DNA of 11,448 bases, taken from CAKZKT01 sp034434235. GTDB lineage: Bacteria; Chloroflexota; Anaerolineae; CG2-30-64-16. Both the position numbers and the translations under genes were made by a program. Under the pieces are notes generated by a model. That model worked only from the letters and a program-made list of their open reading frames with translations. It was not told the origin of the DNA and ran no database searches. Shown one piece after another: positions 6,128-11,448 of this stretch (positions are counted from its first letter, which is position 1; the number at the start of each line of letters is the position of its first letter). The stretch lies in the NCBI GenBank assembly GCA_034434235.1, contig DAOTZV010000183.1:1-11448 (forward strand). The letters run 5' to 3'.

Positions 6128-6198
6128 TCATATGACGCACATCATACTTGTTTATAATACCCCTGTTGGGCCATATGAAAGAGGATCGCGGCGCAAGA
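6128..6198 (-). promoter_or_regulatory. AT-rich gap, likely promoter region of the hdr operon
   Basis: The gap between the kinase stop and hdrC start is 244 bases and holds no gene. A minus-strand -10-like TATTAT lies at 6159-6154, without a convincing -35. If used, the three-way junction would be in the leader RNA. A second -10-like TATACT (6109-6104) lies inside the junction and would exclude it from the RNA. CATATG occurs twice (6129-6134 and 6172-6177). The exact promoter cannot be fixed from sequence. Confidence 0.3.
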
Positions 6199-7299
6199 TC
6201 AACGAACGCCGCGATATAGGGGAAACGTTACGGTAAAAGTAGTGCCGCGGCCCACTTCGCTCTCGACCGAGATGGTCCCGCGATACAGCTCGACCAGCCG
6301 CTTGACGATTGCCAGTCCCAGGCCGGTGCCGACGATGTTGGCCGCCCGTACATTGGGCGCGCGATAGAACTCCTGAAACAGGTTGGGCAGCGCTTCCGGA
6401 GGGATGCCGATGCCGGTATCGGCTACGGTCACAGAGGCTTCATCGTCGGTCTGACACAAGCCGACCGTCACCTGGCCGCCGGCCGGGGTATATTTCACCG
6501 CGTTGCTCACCAGGTTGGTCATGATGCGGTCCAGGCCGTCCTCGGTGGCCAACACGACGATCTCTTCCCGGCAGGCGTGATAGTGCAGCGCAACCCCTTT
6601 TTCCTCTGCGCGCGGCTGCCAGAGCAGCACGGCCCGGCCGACCGGACCGTTCAACGCCACCGGCTCGATCCGCTCCGCGCTGGGAGCCCGACTCGCGGCC
6701 AGATCCAGCAGGTCGTTGATCAGGCTCTCCAGGCGATCCAGTTGCGCGGAGATGCGCTCGAAAACGTGATGTTGCTTCTCGGTGATGGCGCCGACGTAGC
6801 CCTTCAGCACGTTGCGCACCAGCGTCTGCGCGACGGCAACCGGCGAACGCAGTTCGTGCGTGGCCACATGGATGAACTGCGCCTGGGCCGCCTCCAGGCG
6901 CTCCAACTCGGCCGCCCTCTGCCCGGCCTCCAGCAGCCGGCCGCCTACGGCGGCCATAGCCCGGGCGCGCGCGATCGCCCCTTCGTCGAAGTCCGCAGCC
7001 GTCGGCCGGCGCAGTTGGAGCAGGCCAAGCGGCCGCCCGGCCGAACCCAGGCGCAGATATAAACAGCCCGCCAGTGGCTCGCCGGGATGCTCCATCTGCC
7101 ACCAGCCGGCGGCCAGGGCGCGGCCTTCGGCCGTGCCCTCGGCCGGATCGAGTTGTGGCATCAGCGCGTCCGCGGGCATGCCCTGATGGGCCGCCAGAAG
7201 CAGGCGGCCGGCGGCCGCATCCCATAGCCAGATCGCGGCCGCCTCGGCCGGCGTCGCCATCCGGGCCGCAGTCAGCAGATCGTCGAGCGTTTCACGCAC
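6199..7299 (-). CDS. Soluble GAF-type sensor histidine kinase
   Basis: The protein has 366 residues from the GTG at 7299, which overlaps the stop of the preceding receiver gene by 8 bases. No membrane segment is visible. The first ~125 residues look like a GAF sensor domain (AAAIWLWDAAAGRLLLAAHQG, then PLGLLQLRRP). A short coiled linker follows, then the HisKA H-box FIHVATHELRSPVA with the phospho-accepting histidine at about 148. The ATPase domain has the N-box IMTNLVSNAVKYTP, G1 DTGIGIP, F-box LFQEFYRA and G2 GTGLGLAIVKRLVELYRG. It should autophosphorylate in response to a cytoplasmic signal and pass phosphate to one or both of the upstream receivers. It is the last gene of its block. The ligand is unknown; redox or a small molecule is possible given the formate/Hdr context. 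Confidence 0.93.
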   Translation of the reverse strand: MRETLDDLLTAARMATPAEAAAIWLWDAAAGRLLLAAHQGMPADALMPQLDPAEGTAEGRALAAGWWQMEHPGEPLAGCLYLRLGSAGRPLGLLQLRRPTAADFDEGAIARARAMAAVGGRLLEAGQRAAELERLEAAQAQFIHVATHELRSPVAVAQTLVRNVLKGYVGAITEKQHHVFERISAQLDRLESLINDLLDLAASRAPSAERIEPVALNGPVGRAVLLWQPRAEEKGVALHYHACREEIVVLATEDGLDRIMTNLVSNAVKYTPAGGQVTVGLCQTDDEASVTVADTGIGIPPEALPNLFQEFYRAPNVRAANIVGTGLGLAIVKRLVELYRGTISVESEVGRGTTFTVTFPLYRGVR

Positions 7300-7690
7300 C
7301 GAGCGCCTTTTCGATCGCGGTCAACAGTTCGGCCGGCTTGACCGGCTTCTCCAGGAAAGCCTTGACCGGCATCCATGTCTCGTCGGGCGTGAATTCCGTC
7401 GCCATGCCGAAGAACTTCTTCAGGCCCGACAAGATGATGACCGGAATATCCTTCAGTTGCGGATCGGCGTGCAGCTCTCGCGACAGCTCGAAGCCGTCCG
7501 GGCCGGGCGGCCCGGCAAACATGACGTCCAGCAGGATCAGATCGGGCTTCCAGGTGCGGGCCAGCTCCATGCCTTCCAAAGCCATATAGGCATGGGCCGT
7601 CTCGTAGCCGACACTCTGCAAGAGGGTCTCCACGGTGTCCACCGCCTGGACATCGTCGTCAATCATCAAGATGCGCTTCTTCTCAGACAT
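7292..7690 (-). CDS. Single-domain response regulator (receiver 1)
   Basis: The protein has 132 residues from the ATG at 7690, chosen because AGGAGA lies 6 bases upstream and the receiver fold begins at once (KRILMIDDD). Acidic pocket D11-D13, phospho-acceptor D55 (LILLDVM), S88 (VIILSG) and K115 (FLEKPVKP) are all present, so it should be phosphorylatable. There is no output domain. It overlaps the kinase gene by 8 bases, making it the likely cognate partner. It probably acts by protein interaction or as a phosphate relay, not by binding DNA. Confidence 0.93.
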   Translation of the reverse strand: MSEKKRILMIDDDVQAVDTVETLLQSVGYETAHAYMALEGMELARTWKPDLILLDVMFAGPPGPDGFELSRELHADPQLKDIPVIILSGLKKFFGMATEFTPDETWMPVKAFLEKPVKPAELLTAIEKALGA

Positions 7691-7766
7691 TGCATGTCTC
7701 CTGGCAGGATTTGGAACGATGATCGAACAGAACCCGGGGGTCGGACCGATCTGGCGAGCGACGTGC

Positions 7767-8171
7767 TCAGCACGACGCAAGGAGCGCCTTCACCTTCGCC
7801 AACAAGACATCCGGATCCACCGGCTTTTCCACAAAATCGTCTACGGGCAGATAGGCCTCGTCCGGCCCGAAGCGCAGCGCCGTGGTGGTGTGGATCGCCG
7901 TCACCATCAGCAGCGGGACGCGGCGGTAGGCCGCGTACGGCGAACGGGGATCGGGGCTACGCAAGGCCAGCGAGACTTGAAATCCCGCTGTCGTGGTTTC
8001 CATCATGGCATCCAGGATGATCAGGTCGGGGTTGACCTCCTGGACTTTCTGAAGCCCTTCTTCGCCAGATCGGGCCTCGAAGACCTGATAGCCGCCGGCC
8101 TCCAGCGGCAGGCGCAGGGCCAGGGCCATGTCGGGGTCGTCTTCGACGATGAGGATGCGGGACGCCTTCAT
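7767..8171 (-). CDS. Single-domain response regulator (receiver 2)
   Basis: The protein has 134 residues. Its ATG at 8171 overlaps the stop of the DRTGG gene by four bases (ATGA). Receiver residues are E10-D11-D12, phospho-acceptor D54 (LIILDAMM), T91 (LMVTAIH) and K116 (FVEKPVDP). Between D54 and T91 there is an insertion around SPDPRSPYAAYRR, which receiver 1 lacks. No output domain follows. With receiver 1 and the kinase it could form a branched or sink-type phosphorelay. The tight coupling to the DRTGG gene suggests the two proteins act together. Confidence 0.92.
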   Translation of the reverse strand: MKASRILIVEDDPDMALALRLPLEAGGYQVFEARSGEEGLQKVQEVNPDLIILDAMMETTTAGFQVSLALRSPDPRSPYAAYRRVPLLMVTAIHTTTALRFGPDEAYLPVDDFVEKPVDPDVLLAKVKALLASC

Positions 8172-8563
8172 GGTTGGCCCTCGAAGTATTGCTCCCAGCG
8201 TCGTAAGCTGTGCTCGAACAGGCCACAACTGGGCAACCCGGCTTTGTAGAGCTTGCCGCAGGTCTCGTACAGCGTATATTTCGAGGCCAGGAGCGGGATG
8301 CCTTTTTCTTCGGCCAGAAGGACGGTTTCGGTGGGGGGCAGTTTGCCCCGGACGAAGACGATGGCCTGGATCCCGGCCATGTCGGCCGTGCGCACCACCT
8401 GGGGGTTGGTCAACCCCGTGAGGAGCAGGGTGCCCGCATGGGTGAACGCCAGGACGTCGCTCATCAGATCGGCGCCGCAGCCCATCTGCACCTCAAGGTC
8501 GAGATCGGCCTCTTTCGAGAGAAGCCGTCCGTCAATGACTCGCAGCACTTCGCTGAGCTTCAT
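8168..8563 (-). CDS. DRTGG-domain protein (copy 2)
   Basis: The protein has 131 residues from the ATG at 8563. It is similar in layout to copy 1 (MKLSEVLRVIDGRLL, then GCGADLMSDVLAFTHAGTLLLTGLT, IQAIVFVRGKLPP, and EKGIPLLASKYTLYETCGKLYKAGL). It has extra cysteines (in QMGCGADL, YETCGKLY and LPSCG) and a longer C-terminal tail. The biochemical role is not known; ligand-dependent signalling is plausible. It begins 5 bases after the RAM gene and overlaps receiver 2 by ATGA. Having one copy in each block, one with the two-component genes and one with the HATPase/PHP/SpoIIE set, suggests parallel control modules. Confidence 0.85.
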   Translation of the reverse strand: MKLSEVLRVIDGRLLSKEADLDLEVQMGCGADLMSDVLAFTHAGTLLLTGLTNPQVVRTADMAGIQAIVFVRGKLPPTETVLLAEEKGIPLLASKYTLYETCGKLYKAGLPSCGLFEHSLRRWEQYFEGQP

Positions 8564-8568
8564 GGTTG

Positions 8569-8796
8569 CTATTCGACCGCCAGGCAGGTCAGGGTGTCGA
8601 GCACACCGGGGGTGGCCCGAATCGTGCCGTAGACCAGCTTGCCAAGAGATGCCAGATCGGATGCCTGCACCTCGACGATCACATCGTATGGGCCGAAGGT
8701 GACGTCGGCCCGCACGATGCCCGGCACACCACGAATCTGACTGACGATTTCCCGTTCCTCGCCGGGCCGGGCGTTGACAAGAACATAACCTCGCAT
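8569..8796 (-). CDS. Stand-alone Lrp/AsnC effector (RAM) domain protein
   Basis: The protein has 75 residues from the ATG at 8796, with GGAGGG 6 bases upstream. It is only the C-terminal domain of Lrp/AsnC regulators: a beta-alpha-beta fold with MRGYVLVNARPGEE, a central V-x-x-A-D-V-T-F-G-P-Y-D-V-I-V-E-V stretch, and a second helix before TLTCLAVE. There is no DNA-binding helix-turn-helix. Such small proteins bind amino acids or related ligands as oligomers in some cases. It sits between the channel and DRTGG genes, 80 bases after the former. Whether it modulates the channel, the kinase or something else is unknown. Confidence 0.9.
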   Translation of the reverse strand: MRGYVLVNARPGEEREIVSQIRGVPGIVRADVTFGPYDVIVEVQASDLASLGKLVYGTIRATPGVLDTLTCLAVE

Positions 8797-8876
8797 CGGA
8801 TTCCCTCCATGTAGCATTGCCCCATGACATCTGCGTTGGATGCGCCGATGTCCGGCGGCATCAATCGCGCCTGACG

Positions 8877-9734
8877 TTAGCTGCGCCGCGTGCGCAGGAA
8901 GGCAAACCAGTAGACCAGGCCCACCAGCCCGGCCCCGCCGATGATGTTGCCGATGGTGACCGGCACCAGGTTGGCCAGGAAACTGCCCCAGTTGACGACC
9001 GCATAGTCCGCTGCCGTCTTGCCGATCCTGGCCCAGAACTCCGGCCCGGCATAGTTCTTGATCAGAATGCCCATCGGGATGAAGTACATGTTCGCGATGC
9101 TGTGCTCGAAGCCGCCCGCCACGAACGCCGAGATGGGAAAGATGATCGAGAGGATCTTGTCGGTAGTGCTGCGGGCGCTGTAGCAGAGCCAGACGGCCAT
9201 ACACACCAGCGCGTTACAGATAATGCCTAAAGCCAACGCCTGGATGAACCCCAGATTGCTCTTCGCGGCCGCGGTGTTCAGCGCCTGCAACCCCACCGCC
9301 CCGTTCCCGAACGCATACTGGCCGCCGAGGAACACCAGAAGTGCCGTCGCGATTGAGCCGATCAGGTTGCCCAGGTATACGATGACCCAGTTCCGCAACA
9401 GCCTGGCCGTGGTGACCTTGCGGTTGGCCCAAGCCATAACGATCAGGTTGTTGCCGGTGAACAGCTCCGCGCCGGCCACGACCACCATGATCAGGCCCAC
9501 GCTGAAGACGATGCCGCCCAGCAGGCGGGTGACGCCATAGGTGAGCTTGCCCGCGGCATCGGCCGTGACGACGGTGGCGAACATCGCGCCCGCGCCGATG
9601 AACGCCCCGGCCAATACGGCCAGAGTCAACATCGTCCAAAAATCGGTATTAGCTTTCTTGATGCCGATCGCTTCGGCCCGGTCGGCCATCTGCGGCGGCA
9701 TCAACGCATCAATCGAAAACTCTCCGTTTGCCAT
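8877..9734 (-). CDS. focA: Formate/nitrite transporter (FNT) family channel, FocA-like
   Basis: The protein has 285 residues and begins at the ATG at 9734, which places the usual DALMPPQMADRAEAIGIKKAN at the N-terminus. Six hydrophobic segments can be traced. The FNT signatures are present: GAELFTGNN at 88-96 and GFEHSIANMYF at 208-218, with the central pore histidine at H211. FNT proteins are pentameric inner-membrane channels for formate, nitrite or hydrosulfide. The neighbouring formate dehydrogenase makes formate the likely substrate. The gene lies 88 bases after fdhA beyond a terminator, so it probably has its own promoter or is expressed by partial readthrough. I could not fix a promoter in the short gap, and the SD site is weak. 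Confidence 0.95.
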   Translation of the reverse strand: MANGEFSIDALMPPQMADRAEAIGIKKANTDFWTMLTLAVLAGAFIGAGAMFATVVTADAAGKLTYGVTRLLGGIVFSVGLIMVVVAGAELFTGNNLIVMAWANRKVTTARLLRNWVIVYLGNLIGSIATALLVFLGGQYAFGNGAVGLQALNTAAAKSNLGFIQALALGIICNALVCMAVWLCYSARSTTDKILSIIFPISAFVAGGFEHSIANMYFIPMGILIKNYAGPEFWARIGKTAADYAVVNWGSFLANLVPVTIGNIIGGAGLVGLVYWFAFLRTRRS

Positions 9735-9781
9735 GGTCTGTTTGTCTCACTGTTGTGTTCTATGTAACGAAAATGGATCAC

Positions 9782-9818
9782 AAAAAGGGACGGGCGCTGA
9801 GTGCGGTCGCCCGTCCCT
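9782..9818 (-). terminator. Intrinsic terminator after fdhA
   Basis: On the minus strand an 11-bp perfect stem, AGGGACGGGCG (plus 9786-9796) with CGCCCGTCCCT (9808-9818), closes an 11-base loop and is followed by a run of T's (9786-9782). It begins 4 bases after the fdhA stop codon. This is the clearest terminator in the window and separates fdhA from the channel gene. Confidence 0.9.
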
Positions 9819-9822
9819 GCGT

Positions 9823-11448
9823 CTAGCAAGCAGCGCAACCTGCCCCGTTAAGCTTCGTCACCCGCACCGCGCACGCCTTGAACTCCGGGATCTTGGCCAC
9901 CGGATCGAGCGCCGGGTTGGTCAGGAAGTTGGCCGCGCTTTCGGCGAAGTGGAAGGTCATGAACACCACGCCGGGTTGCGTCCGCTCGGTGACCTCGGCC
10001 TTCACCGTCACCCGGCCGCGGCGGCTGGCCGCTTCCACCATCTCGCCGTCGGCCACGTTCAGGCGGGCCGCATCCTCCGGGTGCAGCTCGATGACGCCTT
10101 CGGGATAGATGGCGGCCAGGCCTTCCGAGCGCCGCGTGAACGAGCCGGTGTGGTAGTGATACAGCACGCGGCCGGTCGTCAGCAGCAACGGATAGGCTTC
10201 GTCGGGCAGCTCGGCCGGCGGCAGGTAGTCCACCGGCGTCAGCTTGCCCAGCCCGCGCGTGAACTTGCCCACGTGGAGGATCGGCGTGCCGGGATGGCGC
10301 TCGTCGGGGCACGGCCACTGCAAGGTGTGGCCATCCTGCAGGCGATGGTGGCGGATGCCGCCGTAGCTGGGCGTCAGCGCGGCCACTTCGTTCATGATCT
10401 CGGCCGGGTTCAGGTAATCCCAGGAGCCGTGCGGCGCGGCCTCGACCGCGGCCGTCCGCTCGCCGAGCACGCCGGCCGCCAGCAGTTGCTGGCCCAGCTC
10501 CGCGATGATCTGCCAGTCGGGCCGGGCATCGCCGACGGGGTTGAGTGCCCGGCGCACCAGTTGCACCCGGCGCTCGGTGTTGGTGAAGGTGCCGTCCTTC
10601 TCGGCGAAGGTGGTCCCGGGCAACACCACATCGGCCAGTTGCGCGGTCTCGGTCATGAACACATCCTGGACGACCAGGAAGTCCAGCGATGTCAGCGCAT
10701 GGCGCACATGGTTCAGGTCGGGGTCCGACACCATGGGGTTCTCGCCGAAGATGTACATGGCCTTGAGCTTGCCTTCGGCGGCCGCGTTCATCATCTCGAC
10801 CACGGTCAAACCGGGCTTGTCGTTGGGCGGCACAACGCCCCACGCGGCCTCGAACTTCTTGTGCGTCGCTTCCAGCGCCACGCTCTGGTAGCCCGCATAG
10901 ACGTTGGGCAGGCCGCCCATGTCGCACGCGCCCTGGACGTTCGACTGGCCGCGCAACGGATTGACGCCGCCGCCCGGCACGCCCAGGTTGCCCAGCAACA
11001 TCTGCAGGTTAGCGCAGCTCAACACGTTGCCGTGGCCGCTGGTGTGCTGGGTGATGCCCATCGCGTACATCAGAGCGGTCGGCTTGTGGGCCGCCATCAG
11101 CCGCGCGGCCCGGCGGATGTCCTCGGCCGGCACGCCGCAGATCTCGGCGACGCGCTCCGGCGGATACTCGGCGATCCTGGCCTTGAGTTCCTCGAAGCCC
11201 TCGGTGCGGGTGGCCACGAACTCGTGATCGTACAGGTCCTCGGCGATCAGCACATGCATCAGGCCGTTGAGCAGCGCCGTGTCGGTGCCGGGCCGATGCT
11301 TCAGGTGGATCGTCGCGAACTGCGCGATCGGGATGCGCCGCGGGTCGGCCACGATGAGCGGCACTCCGCGTTGTTTAACCGCCTGGCGCAGCCGCATGCC
11401 GAACACCGGGTGCTGCTCGGTGGTGTTCGAGCCGATGATGAAGAGGCA
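9823..11448 (-). CDS. fdhA: Formate dehydrogenase catalytic subunit, molybdopterin-dependent (5' end outside window)
   Basis: The last 541 residues are in the window; the N-terminus lies beyond base 11448. The sequence enters at LFIIGSNTTEQHPV within the molybdopterin oxidoreductase domain. It continues with VLSCANLQMLLGNLG, GGGVNPLRGQSNVQGACDMG, IFGENPMVSDPD, VVQDVFMTETAQLADVVLPG and EKDGTFTNTERRVQ, all typical of FdhA. The molydopterin dinucleotide-binding domain closes the protein (LLLTTGRVLYHYHTGSFTRR, then FHFAESAANFLTNPALDP). It ends in a cysteine-rich tail, GAGCAAC. The enzyme interconverts formate and CO2 at a Mo or W site. The residue that would be selenocysteine or cysteine, and any N-terminal iron-sulfur domains, are not visible. 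Linkage to NuoE and Hdr genes suggests soluble, possibly bifurcating electron transfer. Confidence 0.95.
   Translation of the reverse strand, partial: CLFIIGSNTTEQHPVFGMRLRQAVKQRGVPLIVADPRRIPIAQFATIHLKHRPGTDTALLNGLMHVLIAEDLYDHEFVATRTEGFEELKARIAEYPPERVAEICGVPAEDIRRAARLMAAHKPTALMYAMGITQHTSGHGNVLSCANLQMLLGNLGVPGGGVNPLRGQSNVQGACDMGGLPNVYAGYQSVALEATHKKFEAAWGVVPPNDKPGLTVVEMMNAAAEGKLKAMYIFGENPMVSDPDLNHVRHALTSLDFLVVQDVFMTETAQLADVVLPGTTFAEKDGTFTNTERRVQLVRRALNPVGDARPDWQIIAELGQQLLAAGVLGERTAAVEAAPHGSWDYLNPAEIMNEVAALTPSYGGIRHHRLQDGHTLQWPCPDERHPGTPILHVGKFTRGLGKLTPVDYLPPAELPDEAYPLLLTTGRVLYHYHTGSFTRRSEGLAAIYPEGVIELHPEDAARLNVADGEMVEAASRRGRVTVKAEVTERTQPGVVFMTFHFAESAANFLTNPALDPVAKIPEFKACAVRVTKLNGAGCAAC

Noticed and set aside
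6061..6135. An FNR/CRP-type operator near TTGAT and TGTGA-like strings
   Set aside because: Half-sites and spacing do not match the consensus; the symmetry is better described by the three-way palindrome.
5955..6198. A known riboswitch (for example molybdenum cofactor or cobalamin) in the hdr leader
   Set aside because: Structures are visible, but I do not recognise the conserved cores of any known class, so no class is named.
7691..7780. An upstream start adding 30 residues to receiver 1
   Set aside because: The extension has no receiver homology, and an AGGAGA site supports the ATG at 7690.
9735..9781. A specific promoter for the FNT gene
   Set aside because: The gap is AT-rich, but I find no -35/-10 pair with proper spacing.

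Overview
The window comes from a GC-rich anaerobic bacterium. A formate dehydrogenase, a formate/nitrite channel and heterodisulfide reductase (Hdr) subunits sit together with an NuoE-type subunit. Bacterial rather than archaeal origin is supported by clear Shine-Dalgarno (SD) sites, a histidine kinase with receivers, and a SECIS-like hairpin lying directly after an in-frame TGA (archaeal SECIS elements lie in untranslated regions). A member of the Chloroflexota or a similar acetogen-like lineage is my best guess. It rests on gene content and on short GATT/GAAT-type repeat islands, not on any search.

Every gene I can support is on the minus strand, so transcription runs from high to low coordinates. 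Upstream block (11448 to 6199): the C-terminal 541 residues of a formate dehydrogenase catalytic subunit, a strong intrinsic terminator, a FocA-type channel, a stand-alone Lrp/AsnC effector domain, a DRTGG-domain protein, two single-domain response regulators and a soluble GAF-histidine kinase. A 244-base AT-rich, highly structured gap follows (5955-6198). Downstream block (5954 to 1): HdrC (with an in-frame TAG), HdrB, a second DRTGG protein, a small HATPase, a PHP-domain phosphoesterase, a degenerate SpoIIE-like protein, a short HdrA with an in-frame TGA, and an NuoE-like [2Fe-2S] subunit that runs off the left edge.

The most notable points concern the Hdr genes. In hdrA the TGA replaces the second cysteine of the family's C-x2-C motif. 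A perfect 7-bp hairpin with a GGUC loop follows at bacterial SECIS distance, so this HdrA is very probably a selenoprotein. It is also only about 281 residues, ending just after the inserted ferredoxin motif. In hdrC a TAG lies inside the first CxxCxxCxxxC cluster motif, where a glutamine is usual. The hdr leader can fold into a three-way junction, an 11-bp hairpin and a hairpin that pairs with half of the hdrC SD site, a candidate regulatory RNA.

Working model (inference): formate is moved by the FNT channel and oxidised or made by FdhA. Electrons are exchanged through NuoE (and a presumed NuoF beyond the window) with an Hdr module. The DRTGG, HATPase, PHP and SpoIIE-like genes are the accessory set often found beside bifurcating hydrogenases. 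The kinase/receiver set would sense state without direct DNA binding.
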